64,000 nt of DNA from JANQFM01 sp035471925. GTDB lineage: Bacteria; Acidobacteriota; UBA6911; RPQK01; DATIPO01. The DNA lies in NCBI GenBank assembly GCA_035471925.1, contig DATIPO010000005.1, positions 1 through 64,000 of the forward strand, read 5' to 3'. The position numbers and the translations under genes were made by a program. Below, one piece after another: positions 9,226-17,036 of the stretch. Under the pieces are notes generated by a model that did no database searches, was not told where the DNA came from, and saw only the letters and a list, made by a program, of their open reading frames with translations. Each line of letters begins with the position of its first letter. Position 1 is the first letter of the stretch.

Positions 9226-10176
9226 ATGGCCAAGATTGTCGTGTTAGCGGGCGGAATCGGCGGATCGAAGCTGCTGGCGGGCTTTTACGAATGCCTCAAG
9301 GGTGACGACCTGACCGTTATCGGCAACACCGGAGACGACATCGAACTCCACGGCCTGCGTGTCTGTCCCGATCTCGACACGATCACCTACACCCTGACCG
9401 GGAACGCCGACCCGCAGCGGGGGTGGGGACGGCGTGGCGAATCCTTTCATTGTTTGGAGGAATTGCGGCGTCTGGGAGCGCCGGACTGGTTCCAGTTAGG
9501 CGACCGGGACTTGGCCTTCCACCTGTTGCGCAGCCAATGGCTGTCCCAAGGGATGTCGCTGAGCCGCGTCACCCGCCGTCTTGGAAAAGCTCTGGGGTTG
9601 CGCTGCCGGCTGCTTCCGATGAGCGAAGACTATCGCCCCACCCAGCTTCTGACCGATCAGGGCCAGCTTCACGTCCAGGAGTACTTTGTGCGCGAGAAAA
9701 CCCTTCCCAAGGTCGAGAAGCTGCTCTTGCCGGAGTCGGATTCGCCGGCGGCGGGCATTCTCCCGGCACTGCGGGAAGCCCGGGCGGTGATTATCGCGCC
9801 CAGCAATCCTTTTCTCAGCATCCAGCCCATCCTGCGGCTGGACGAAATCACGGCCCTGTTGGAAAGCAGGCGTTCGTCCGTAGTGGCGGTGAGTCCTGTT
9901 GTGGGCGGCCGCAGTCTCAAAGGACCCACCGGCAAGATGCTGCAAGAGCTTGGGTACGAGGTGTCGGCTGCTGCGGTGGCCGCGCTTTATCGCCGGATCG
10001 CCGGGCATTTTGTCCTGGACGAAGCCGATCGATCCTTGGCTCCCCGAGTCCAAAGCTTGGGTCTGGACGTCCACTGCACCCGCACCGTGATGAGCAGCCA
10101 AGCCGACAAAGTCTTTCTAGCGAAGGAGATCCTGGCGCTCGCGGATCGCTTTCGCGGCAGGGAGGCCGGGACGTGA
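9226..10176 (+). CDS. cofD: CofD-type transferase, coenzyme F420 synthesis
   Basis: A 316-residue protein matching the CofD/FbiA family: VVLAGGIGGSKLLAGF at the start, then GNTGDDIELHGLRVCPDLDT and YTLTGNADPQRGWG, with IAPSNPFLSIQPIL and VVAVSPVVGGRSLKGP further on. CofD moves the lactyl- (or enolpyruvyl-) phospho group from its guanosine diphosphate donor to the deazaflavin Fo, giving F420-0 (or its dehydro form). The stop overlaps the GTG of cofC (GTGA), and cofC overlaps cofE, so three steps of F420 synthesis form one transcription unit. The Fo synthase genes are not in the window. No Shine-Dalgarno precedes the ATG. Confidence 0.92.
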   Translation: MAKIVVLAGGIGGSKLLAGFYECLKGDDLTVIGNTGDDIELHGLRVCPDLDTITYTLTGNADPQRGWGRRGESFHCLEELRRLGAPDWFQLGDRDLAFHLLRSQWLSQGMSLSRVTRRLGKALGLRCRLLPMSEDYRPTQLLTDQGQLHVQEYFVREKTLPKVEKLLLPESDSPAAGILPALREARAVIIAPSNPFLSIQPILRLDEITALLESRRSSVVAVSPVVGGRSLKGPTGKMLQELGYEVSAAAVAALYRRIAGHFVLDEADRSLAPRVQSLGLDVHCTRTVMSSQADKVFLAKEILALADRFRGREAGT

Positions 10177-10868
10177 AAGTCGTGCTGCTTCCCGTGAAAG
10201 ATCTGGCGTCCTGCAAGGAACGTCTTTCCACTCGGCTCTCGCCGGCCCAGCGCAGCCAACTGATGTGGACACTCTTTAGGCGGACGGCTCGCATCGTCCA
10301 GCAGGCCCAGAGGTCACCGGCTGCGGATGTTCCCGCCTCATTCTCTGAGAAAGGTCGCCGCGAGGAGCGCTTTCGGGTTGCCGTGGTGACGGCGGACGGC
10401 AAAATCGCCAAACACGCTGGGGGTTTGGGGTGGAGGGTCCTGCGCGAACAGGAAAGCGTTTCCGAGAGCCGTTCGGTCGACTGGGCGTCCAGCCGCTTGC
10501 AAGCCGAAGGCGCGCTGTCGGTGTTGCGCTTGCCCTGCGATCTTCCGCTCCTCCTACCGCAGGATGTCGTGCAGCTTTGGGAAGTCTCTCGAAACCGCTG
10601 CTGTGTATTGGCCCCGTCCCGTTCCGGTCACGGAACCAATGCGCTGCTGCGGGTTCCGCCCGACGCTTTTCCTTCTCGTTTCGGGCCCCACAGCCGAAGC
10701 CGGCACCAGCAAGAGGCCGCACGCCAGGGCTGCTCTCTGCGCATTGTCGAGAACCCTCGCTTGGCCCTGGACATCGACAGTCCCGATGACATCGAATTCT
10801 TTCTGGGAGAAGCCGGCGGCGACTGTGGAGTCGCCCATCTGCTCTCCTCCTGGGTGATGAAACCATGA
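10173..10868 (+). CDS. cofC: 2-phospho-L-lactate (or PEP) guanylyltransferase
   Basis: A 231-residue protein started by GTG at 10173, overlapping the cofD stop. CofC/FbiD features are the N-terminal VVLLPVKDLASCKERLS with the SRLSP-like TRLSPAQR, the central LRLPCDLPLLLPQDV, the RSGHGTNALLRVPPDAF segment and DIDSPDDIEFFL near the end. It makes the guanosine-diphosphate-activated phospholactate or phosphoenolpyruvate used by CofD. The longer open frame beginning at 9423 covers cofD antiphase and is not coding there. The family is about 200-230 residues, so this copy is full length; residues about 45-60 form a small Arg/Ser-rich insertion. Confidence 0.9.
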   Translation: MKVVLLPVKDLASCKERLSTRLSPAQRSQLMWTLFRRTARIVQQAQRSPAADVPASFSEKGRREERFRVAVVTADGKIAKHAGGLGWRVLREQESVSESRSVDWASSRLQAEGALSVLRLPCDLPLLLPQDVVQLWEVSRNRCCVLAPSRSGHGTNALLRVPPDAFPSRFGPHSRSRHQQEAARQGCSLRIVENPRLALDIDSPDDIEFFLGEAGGDCGVAHLLSSWVMKP

Positions 10869-11620
10869 TCGACCTTGAGATTCTTGCCCTGCCCCTGAAA
10901 CCCGAGATCCAAGCGGGAGACGATCTGACGGAGCTCCTCTACCTGGCGCTCCGGGGCCGACGCCTGACCCTTCGAGACGGCGACTTATTGGTCGTGTGCC
11001 ACAAGGTCGTCTCCAAAGCGGAAGGACGGATTGTCGAGCTCGACTCGATCACACCCTCGCCCACGGCCAAGGCTTGGGCGGCGCGTTTCGGCAAGGATCC
11101 CCGCCTCGTCGAACTTGTACTCAGTCAGGCCCGGCGCATCGTTCGAATGCAGGACGGGATCATCATCGCAGAGACGGTCCACGGCTTCGTCGCCGCTCAT
11201 TGCGGCGTCGACCGCTCCAATGCTCCTCCCGGTTCAGCCATTCTCCTGCCTGTCTCGCCCGACGCCTCGGCCCGGCGCCTGGCCAAGGGTCTGGGACGAC
11301 GCTTCCGTTGCCAGGCAGCCTGCCTGATCTCAGATACTTTTGGACGGCCTTGGCGCTTGGGCTTGGTGGACGTAGCCTTGGGGCTGTATGGATTTGATCC
11401 GCTTCTCGACCTGCGGGGCGAGAAAGACCTTCATGGCCGGGAACTCTCAACGACCATCTTGGCCGTGGCCGACCAAGCGGCTGCGGCCGCGGGACTTTTA
11501 ATGGGCAAAGGCGAGGGTGTTCCTGCGGTGCTCGTTCGCGGGCTGGATCTGCCGCCGCCGGGTCCCAAGAGCAACGGAAAGAGACTGCTGCGCTCCGCCC
11601 GCCACGACCTTTTCCGCTAG
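10865..11620 (+). CDS. cofE: Coenzyme F420-0:L-glutamate ligase
   Basis: A 251-residue CofE-family protein: LLVVCHKVVSKAEGRIV, the MQDGIIIAETVHGFVAAHCG segment, the metal/GTP-binding SDTFGRPWRLGLVDVALG and the C-terminal GVPAVLVRGLD. CofE adds glutamate residues to F420-0 with GTP. It is the short archaeal-type CofE without the nitroreductase domain found in actinobacterial FbiB. The ATG overlaps the cofC stop (ATGA). The Sec tRNA begins about 50 bp after its stop with its own -10. Confidence 0.93.
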   Translation: MIDLEILALPLKPEIQAGDDLTELLYLALRGRRLTLRDGDLLVVCHKVVSKAEGRIVELDSITPSPTAKAWAARFGKDPRLVELVLSQARRIVRMQDGIIIAETVHGFVAAHCGVDRSNAPPGSAILLPVSPDASARRLAKGLGRRFRCQAACLISDTFGRPWRLGLVDVALGLYGFDPLLDLRGEKDLHGRELSTTILAVADQAAAAAGLLMGKGEGVPAVLVRGLDLPPPGPKSNGKRLLRSARHDLFR

Positions 11621-11646
11621 CCTTGCGGGGAACAGCGCTTGGGCGA

Positions 11647-11655
11647 TGCTATAAT
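11647..11655 (+). promoter_or_regulatory. Extended -10 promoter of selC
   Basis: TGCTATAAT is a perfect extended -10 placed 16 nt before the first tRNA base. A -35 at normal spacing is not evident. Confidence 0.6.
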
Positions 11656-11671
11656 TCACAACCTGTCTAAG

Positions 11672-11770
11672 GGAGGTACGTCTCGTCTGGTGACGGGCCT
11701 GGTCTTCAAAACCAGTCGAGCCGCGGCGAGAGTCGTGGCTGGTGGGTTCGATTCCCATGTACCTCCGCCA
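11672..11770 (+). tRNA. selC: tRNA-Sec (anticodon UCA)
   Basis: A 99-nt selenocysteine tRNA with encoded CCA. The 8-bp acceptor stem pairs GGAGGTAC (11672-11679) with GTACCTCC (11759-11766), followed by the discriminator G and CCA. The anticodon arm CTGGT/ACCAG carries the loop CTTCAAA, giving anticodon UCA at 11706-11708. The long variable arm pairs AGCCGCG with CGTGGCT, and the T arm has a 5-bp stem (GTGGG/CCCAT) around TTCGATT. The 8+5 stem, long variable arm and UCA anticodon are diagnostic of bacterial tRNA-Sec. It lets UGA be read as Sec together with SelB; selA and selB are not in the window, but selD is, at 22.9 kb. Confidence 0.96.
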
Positions 11771-11795
11771 CCCAGCCTTTGGGGGAGAGTGTCCC

Positions 11796-12653
11796 GTGGA
11801 AGCTCAACAACTCATCGATCAGATTACCGAAGAGATCTTCAGGCGCTTGGACCCGCAAGGCTTCAGCGCGGGAGGACTGACCTGCCGGGCGGCTTGCATT
11901 GAAAAAGATGCCGACACGGTGCGCTTCCTCATTCAATGCGGCGCCGAACGCTTGGGGATGCACGCCGACAAACCCGGGGCGGCTGGAGACCTGGCCCGCT
12001 ATATCGACCACACTCTGCTCAAGCCGGTCGCCACTCGTGCTCAAATCGAGAAATTGTGCCAGGAAGCACGCCAGTATCATTTCGCCTCGGTCTGCATCCC
12101 GCCCTGCTATGTGAGGGCCGCAGCCCGCCAACTGCAAGGATCCCAGGCGGCGGTCTGCACCGTGGTCGGCTTCCCCCTGGGGGCCAACACCCACGACGTC
12201 AAAGGCTACGAGACCCGCCGGGCCATCTACGACGGGGCTGGCGAAATCGACATGGTGATCAACATCGGCGCCCTCAAAGGCAATCAGGATGACGTGGTTT
12301 TGAGGGACATCCAGGCTGTGACAGAGGCCTGCCACGATCTCGGGGCAATTTGCAAGGTCATCATCGAGGCGGCCTACCTCAGCGATGACGAAAAGGTCCG
12401 CGCCTGCAAACTGGCCAAGGAAGCTCACGCCGACTTCGTCAAAACCTCGACCGGATTCGGGCCCGGGGGGGCGACCTTGGAAGACGTGGCGCTGATGCGA
12501 CGCACCGTGGGCTCAGAGATCGGGGTCAAAGCAGCCGGCGGCATCGGAGATTCGGACGCCACCCGGAAAATGCTGGAAGCCGGCGCCACCCGCATTGGGG
12601 CCAGCGCGGGCGTCAAGATCATCCGAGGCGAAAAGGGAAGCCAGGGGTATTGA
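11796..12653 (+). CDS. deoC: Deoxyribose-phosphate aldolase with N-terminal extension
   Basis: A 285-residue DeoC. GTG at 11796 is preferred: GGGGGAGAG precedes it and any earlier start would run into the tRNA. The aldolase barrel begins at LARYIDHTLLKP; key segments are GEIDMVINIGALKG, the Schiff-base lysine in FVKTSTGFGPGG and the second lysine in VKAAGGIG. It cleaves 2-deoxyribose 5-phosphate to glyceraldehyde 3-phosphate and acetaldehyde. DeoC is usually about 220 residues; here about 65 extra residues precede the barrel, starting with the amphipathic EAQQLIDQITEEIFRRLD and then a Cys-containing segment. Such leading helices resemble microcompartment encapsulation peptides, but no shell gene is in the window. 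Confidence 0.9.
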   Translation: MEAQQLIDQITEEIFRRLDPQGFSAGGLTCRAACIEKDADTVRFLIQCGAERLGMHADKPGAAGDLARYIDHTLLKPVATRAQIEKLCQEARQYHFASVCIPPCYVRAAARQLQGSQAAVCTVVGFPLGANTHDVKGYETRRAIYDGAGEIDMVINIGALKGNQDDVVLRDIQAVTEACHDLGAICKVIIEAAYLSDDEKVRACKLAKEAHADFVKTSTGFGPGGATLEDVALMRRTVGSEIGVKAAGGIGDSDATRKMLEAGATRIGASAGVKIIRGEKGSQGY

Positions 12654-12980
12654 AGTTCCGAGGTTTGGCGCCGCCTGTTTTCGACAAGGTAAGTCGTTGA
12701 CTCTAAAGGCTTTAGCAGGCTTATCCTCTCCTTGCACAGTAAGCCTTTCCCACAGGCTGTTGAAGACAGCGTGCCGTGTTGAAAATCCACTGGGGAAGGT
12801 CTTTTTTTAAAAGGTCCTGTGAAAGATTATCAACTGGCTGAAGAGGGGTTGGGCAAGGGCTGGAGGGGTTTTGCACACGATTCACAGGCCCTACTACTAG
12901 GACTGCCTAAAAATAAGCTCTTAGATCACTAGAGGAAAAGAACCGGACAGCAACGGAGCCGAGGAAATATAAGGAAAGCC
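12654..12980. other. Intergenic region with DnaA-box-like 9-mers, possible oriC
   Basis: No gene is seen in this 327-bp gap. It contains TTTTGCACA (12869-12877), a full TTWTNCACA match, plus near matches TTTCCCACA (12746-12754), CCTTGCACA (12730-12738), CGATTCACA (12878-12886) and, on the minus strand, TCTTTCACA (12818-12826). A T-run and A-run lie at 12802-12812, and the palindrome CTAAAG-G-CTTTAG at 12703-12715. The gap sits next to rpmH-rnpA-yidC and parAB, a usual place for oriC, but no dnaA is present. Suggestive only. Confidence 0.35.
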
Positions 12981-13988
12981 ATGAGCAAACTTCAGTACAA
13001 TGCAGCCGTCATTCAGACCGATCAGGAGAATCCCCGCAATCGCCAGGAAATGAAAGCCAACACCCGGCGCATTTTGGAGCTGATCGACTGCGCTGTTGTA
13101 GGCTACAAACCCTTCATGCCGGTGCGCCTGCTGGTCTTTCCCGAGTTCGCTCATGCCGCGCCGGCCTATCTCACGCTGAAGGAGTTGCGCGATAAGCTGG
13201 GCATCGAAATCCCCAACGAGCACACCGAAAAACTGTGCCGCAAGGCCCGCGAGTACGATGTCTTCATCCAGTCGGGGAGCATGCTGGAGGTCGATGAACG
13301 CTATCCCAACGCGCTCTTCAACACCACTTGCCTGATCGGCCCCCAGGGTATTCTCAGCAAGTACCGCAAGGTTTACACCTGGATCCCCTGGGAGGTTCAC
13401 ACCAGCCCCCACGACATCGCGGATTACCAGGAAGACCTCTTCCCCGTGGTGGAAACCGAGATCGGTCGGCTGGGGGCGGCCATCTGCTACGACTGGCTTT
13501 TCCCGGAAACGCTGCGTCAGCTCACGGCAAACGGGGCCGAGGTGTTGATCCGCGTGTCGGCTTACATGGATCCGTTTGGGGCCACTCAGCCCAACGACTG
13601 GTGGACGGTGGTCAACCGCTGCCGGGCCTTGGAGAACGTCGCCTACGTGGTGGCCGCCAATCAAGCTGCCAGGCTTTCCCGCTACCCCCCTTTCTCCTGG
13701 CCGGGCGGAAGCATGATCGTCGACTACGATGGGAGAGTAGTCGCGCAAGCTACTCCGGGAGACGGCGAGAAAATCACCATCGGCCCGGTGGACGTGGCGT
13801 TGCTGCGAAAGGAAAGGGAGAGTCGATGTGCCCATCAGATGCTGGCTCATCTGCGCAGCGAGGCTCATCCCATGTATCAGGAGTCCTTTTACCGCAACCC
13901 GTTTACAGGGGGAGAGGACTTCACCTATGAAGAAAACGAGGTGAAAATCCAACAAGCCAAGGCCAAGATAGGCTACCTTGAAGAGTGA
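12981..13988 (+). CDS. Carbon-nitrogen hydrolase (nitrilase superfamily)
   Basis: A 335-residue nitrilase-superfamily enzyme. The Glu-Lys-Cys triad is visible in LLVFPEFAHAAPAY (Glu), ILSKYRKVYTWIP (Lys) and AAICYDWLFPETLRQL (Cys169). These enzymes hydrolyse amides, carbamoyl groups or nitriles in the cytoplasm. Residues after about 290 extend past the core with MYQESFYRNPFTGGED, similar to longer amidase-type members. The substrate cannot be read from sequence. A Shine-Dalgarno (AAGGAAAG) precedes the ATG. It lies between the putative origin region and rpmH, an unusual insertion into the rpmH neighbourhood, and appears monocistronic. Confidence 0.82.
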   Translation: MSKLQYNAAVIQTDQENPRNRQEMKANTRRILELIDCAVVGYKPFMPVRLLVFPEFAHAAPAYLTLKELRDKLGIEIPNEHTEKLCRKAREYDVFIQSGSMLEVDERYPNALFNTTCLIGPQGILSKYRKVYTWIPWEVHTSPHDIADYQEDLFPVVETEIGRLGAAICYDWLFPETLRQLTANGAEVLIRVSAYMDPFGATQPNDWWTVVNRCRALENVAYVVAANQAARLSRYPPFSWPGGSMIVDYDGRVVAQATPGDGEKITIGPVDVALLRKERESRCAHQMLAHLRSEAHPMYQESFYRNPFTGGEDFTYEENEVKIQQAKAKIGYLEE

Positions 13989-14072
13989 GGCGGTTATGAG
14001 CCCGCGCCTGGTTGCTCTGGAGCGCGAAAGCTGCTAGGATCTAAGCTTTTTCGAGAAGAGAGGTGGAGGATC

Positions 14073-14210
14073 ATGAAGAGGACTTTCCAGCCGAATCGAC
14101 GTCGCCGCGCCAAGAAGCACGGTTTCCGCGCCCGTATGAGAAGCGTGAGCGGACGCCGGGTCATCAATCGTCGCCGCGCCAAGGGACGGAAGAAGGTCAG
14201 CGTGTCATAG
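14073..14210 (+). CDS. rpmH: 50S ribosomal protein L34
   Basis: A 45-residue basic protein, too short for routine ORF cut-offs but unmistakable: MKRTFQPNRRRRAKKHGFRA, then RMRSVSGRRVINRRRAKGRK. L34 is part of the large ribosomal subunit. AGGTGGAGG lies just upstream. Its stop TAG shares a G with the GTG start of rnpA, the conserved rpmH-rnpA arrangement. Confidence 0.97.
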   Translation: MKRTFQPNRRRRAKKHGFRARMRSVSGRRVINRRRAKGRKKVSVS

Positions 14211-14566
14211 TGTCGGAGAGCTTCCGCTTAGGCCGGGAAATGCGTCTGCGCAAGCGCAGTCAGTTTCTAAGCCTCTACAGCGACGCGGACCGGATCCACA
14301 CTCCTTTTTTCGTGCTCTTTCTTCGCGCCAACAGCCTTCCTCACAGCCGCCTCGGCGTCACCGTTTCCAAAAAGATCGGGAAGCCGGTAATCCGAAATCG
14401 AATCAAGAGAAGGTTGCGTGAGATCTTCCGTCAGGATCAAATGAATATTCAGCCTCCATGCGACGTGGTGGTGAATGTCAAACGCCAAGCTTCCCAGGCT
14501 GGGTTTCAGCAGTTGCGGGAGAGTTTCGATCAAGCTTTGAGGCGTTGGAGGCAGAAAAGGGAGTAG
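14210..14566 (+). CDS. rnpA: Ribonuclease P protein component
   Basis: A 118-residue protein from GTG at 14210. Family marks are RLRKRSQFLSLYSDADRIHT, RLGVTVSKKIGKPVIRNRIK and RRLREIFR, containing the basic RNR-type helix that binds the RNase P RNA. It helps 5' maturation of tRNAs. An ATG at 14240 is an alternative start, but the GTG retains the conserved residues before RLRKR and overlaps rpmH by one base. yidD follows after 2 nt. Confidence 0.95.
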   Translation: MSESFRLGREMRLRKRSQFLSLYSDADRIHTPFFVLFLRANSLPHSRLGVTVSKKIGKPVIRNRIKRRLREIFRQDQMNIQPPCDVVVNVKRQASQAGFQQLRESFDQALRRWRQKRE

Positions 14567-14568
14567 CC

Positions 14569-14778
14569 GTGAAGGCGGTGCTGATCGCCTTGTTGAAAGG
14601 GTACAAGCGGTTCGTTTCCCCGTTGCTGCCCCAGGCCTGCAGGTTTCATCCGACATGTTCGGTCTATATGCGGCAAGCCGTGGAGAAGTACGGAGTGATC
14701 AAGGGCGTCGGGTTAGGCGTCCGCAGGATTCTACGCTGTCATCCTTGGAACCCGGGAGGCATCGACGAGGTTCCTTGA
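14569..14778 (+). CDS. yidD: YidD membrane-protein insertion factor
   Basis: A 69-residue protein started by GTG two bases after rnpA. It shows the whole YidD signature: LLKGYKRFVSPLLPQACRFH, PTCSVYMRQAVEKYG, and RRILRCHPWNPGGIDEVP, with the three conserved cysteines. An amphipathic N-terminal helix is expected to sit on the inner membrane face, where it assists YidC. Its place between rnpA and yidC is the conserved order. The reading frame extends upstream but that part overlaps rnpA. Confidence 0.95.
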   Translation: MKAVLIALLKGYKRFVSPLLPQACRFHPTCSVYMRQAVEKYGVIKGVGLGVRRILRCHPWNPGGIDEVP

Positions 14779-14806
14779 AACGATGGTGGTGAGGGCTCGA
14801 TAGCTT

Positions 14807-16564
14807 ATGAGCGAAATTCAAGATCCGGCCAGTCAGGGTTCGGAATGGCGAGTCGTCCTTGCCGTCGTTCTTTCAATGGCGGTATTGTTCGGTTTTCAGC
14901 TTTTCATCCCCCAAACACCTGCTCCTGAGCAGCCTCCCCCCGAGGCAGTAGAAGAGCCGCAGCCAGCCCAGCCGTCCCGGGAAGGCCAAGTGGAAGGTTC
15001 GCAGCCTGACGAGACGGCTCAACCGGGCACGCTTTCTCAGCAAGGTGCTGATGAGGAATTGCCGCCGACCGAGGCCGCTCCCACCGAAATCGTCATGGAG
15101 AACCAAGAGATGCGGTTGGTGTGGAGCAACCGCAGGGCCTCCTTGATTTCCGCAGAGCTGCTCAACTACCAGAACGACCAGGGCCAACCTGTCCAGGTGC
15201 TTCCTCAGGGACTTCCCGAGGATGCCACTCGTCCGCTGCAGGTCAGGGTGCCGGGCGGTCTATACGAATCAGTGGTGGCCGACGCGGTCTACGAGGTCGA
15301 AGGGGCCTTCAATGGCAAGGTGCCGGCTGGTGGGGAACTGAAGATGCGCTTTCGTCGGGGCGCCGTTGACATTGAGCGGCGCGTGAGGATTCCGCGAGAG
15401 GGCTATACCTTACAGGTGAGTACAGACGTCCGCGTCGAGGGCGTACCCACCGACTACTTCTTGACCATGGGAGCGGGTATCGGCCGCCATGGCCCTGAGA
15501 GCGGCTGGCAAGGTGATTTTCGCTATCCGCGTGTGGTTTATCGATCCAATAGCGGGCTCAGTGAATTCGCTCCAGGCGATTTGGAAGAAGAACGCCACGT
15601 GCGCGCCGGCGAGTTCCAGTGGCTGGCTGTCGACAGTCTCTATTTTACCTATGCTCTTCTGAGCGGCGGGCGGCCCTTCACAGGCGCCGAGATTTACGAA
15701 GCCAACTACTCGATGCCCGACGCTGAAGACGAAGTTGTTGAAACCGTCCTGCAGTTGGCGGAAGTCAAAGTGCCTGCCGGCAGTCAAGTCGATCTCTACG
15801 TAGGTCCCAAGTACCCCGACCGGCTGGCCCTGGCCGACCCGACCCTTCCTGAGCTGATCGACTATGGCCTCTTAGAAATCCTGGTTATCCCGCTCAAGTG
15901 GGCCCTCATAGAGACCAACAGCTTCATCCATAACTACGGCTTCTCGATCATCATCCTGACATTCCTCATCAACCTCATCTTGGCTCCCATCCGCATCAAG
16001 CAGGTGCGCTCGATGAAGAAGATGGGCGAATTGCAGCCGCAGATGAAGGCCATTCAAGAGAAGTACAAGAAGATGAAGCGGGACGATCCCCGCAAATTGA
16101 AGATGAACGAAGAGGTGATGGCGCTCTACAAACAGCATGGGGTCAATCCTCTCGGGGGTTGTTTGCCGCTGCTGCTGCAGATGCCCTTCCTTTTTGCTTT
16201 TTACCAGATGATCGCCTATTCGATCGAGCTTCGCGAAGCTTCGTTCATGCTCTGGATCCATGATCTTTCACGGCCTGATCCCTACTACATCACTCCTTTA
16301 GTGATGGGGGCCTCGATGGTGGCCCAGCAGGCCATGTCGCCTTCCGTGGGGGACTCCACCCAGCGCAAGATGATGATGTTCATGCCGGTTGTTTTCACGT
16401 TCTTTTTCCTGAATGTGTCGAGCGGATTGGCCATCTATTTCCTCTTCAGCAATATCTTCGGCCTGGCGTTCCAGAAGGGTTTTCAGGCACTGATGCCGGA
16501 AGAGGACAAGGGGAAGCCGTCCAGCAAACCCAAAGGTCCATCTAAGAAGAGTGGAAGGAAGTGA
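14807..16564 (+). CDS. yidC: Membrane protein insertase YidC
   Basis: A 585-residue Gram-negative-type YidC. One N-terminal membrane segment (VVLAVVLSMAVLFGFQLFI) is followed by a Pro/Glu-rich linker, the large periplasmic beta-supersandwich domain (about residues 95-350), and the conserved insertase core from NYGFSIIILTFLINLILAPI onward. The core includes the cytoplasmic coiled region KKMGELQPQMKAIQEKYKKM, the PLLLQMPFLFAFYQMI segment and FLNVSSGLAIYFLFSNIF, then a Lys/Ser/Pro-rich tail. It inserts and folds inner-membrane proteins with or without SecYEG. jag follows after 4 nt. The presence of the periplasmic domain fits a diderm organism. Confidence 0.96.
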   Translation: MSEIQDPASQGSEWRVVLAVVLSMAVLFGFQLFIPQTPAPEQPPPEAVEEPQPAQPSREGQVEGSQPDETAQPGTLSQQGADEELPPTEAAPTEIVMENQEMRLVWSNRRASLISAELLNYQNDQGQPVQVLPQGLPEDATRPLQVRVPGGLYESVVADAVYEVEGAFNGKVPAGGELKMRFRRGAVDIERRVRIPREGYTLQVSTDVRVEGVPTDYFLTMGAGIGRHGPESGWQGDFRYPRVVYRSNSGLSEFAPGDLEEERHVRAGEFQWLAVDSLYFTYALLSGGRPFTGAEIYEANYSMPDAEDEVVETVLQLAEVKVPAGSQVDLYVGPKYPDRLALADPTLPELIDYGLLEILVIPLKWALIETNSFIHNYGFSIIILTFLINLILAPIRIKQVRSMKKMGELQPQMKAIQEKYKKMKRDDPRKLKMNEEVMALYKQHGVNPLGGCLPLLLQMPFLFAFYQMIAYSIELREASFMLWIHDLSRPDPYYITPLVMGASMVAQQAMSPSVGDSTQRKMMMFMPVVFTFFFLNVSSGLAIYFLFSNIFGLAFQKGFQALMPEEDKGKPSSKPKGPSKKSGRK

Positions 16565-16568
16565 GCCG

Positions 16569-17024
16569 ATGACGAATCAAGACCAGAATTTGGCCTCCCG
16601 AGTCGAGTCGTTCATGGAGGGACTTCTGGGCCATATGGAGGTGGAGCTGGAGATGGAGATCGAAGAGGCCGACAACACCATCGAAGTTCGGCTGACCGGC
16701 CGTGATTCGGAATTGATCCTGGAAAACGGCGCCAAGGCACTGGACGCCTTCAATGACATCGTCAACCAGGTTTTTTACCGGCCCCGGGAGGTCCGCATCG
16801 AAGTGGACTGCGACGATTACCGGCTGGGCCGGATTCTCGAGTTGGAACTGTTGGCCCGCAGCGCCGCTGAGAAGACCCGCCTGTCGGGAGAGTCCTTTCG
16901 CTTTCAGCCCATGCCGCCTGCCGAGCGGCGCACCATCCACCTGACGCTGGCCAAAGAAGAAGGGGTCCGCACCGAGAGTTCCGGCCACGGCACAAGGCGC
17001 CACGTCGTCGTGCTGCCGGCCTAA
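16569..17024 (+). CDS. jag: Jag/KhpB-like RNA-binding protein (KH-R3H)
   Basis: A 151-residue protein from the ATG at 16569. The first about 80 residues resemble the KH-like fold of Jag (SFMEGLLGHMEVELEMEIEE, LILENGAKALDAFNDIVNQV) and the end is R3H-like (MPPAERRTIHLTLAKEEGV, SSGHGTRRHVVVLPA). The usual Jag-N domain is absent, so it is a short form. It is expected to bind RNA in the cytoplasm; its conserved place after yidC supports the call. mnmE starts 12 nt later. Confidence 0.88.
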   Translation: MTNQDQNLASRVESFMEGLLGHMEVELEMEIEEADNTIEVRLTGRDSELILENGAKALDAFNDIVNQVFYRPREVRIEVDCDDYRLGRILELELLARSAAEKTRLSGESFRFQPMPPAERRTIHLTLAKEEGVRTESSGHGTRRHVVVLPA

Positions 17025-17036
17025 TGGAGAGTCGCC

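Noticed and set aside
9423..10172. N-terminal half of the long frame leading into cofC
   Set aside because: Overlaps cofD in another phase; cofC itself begins at the GTG at 10173.
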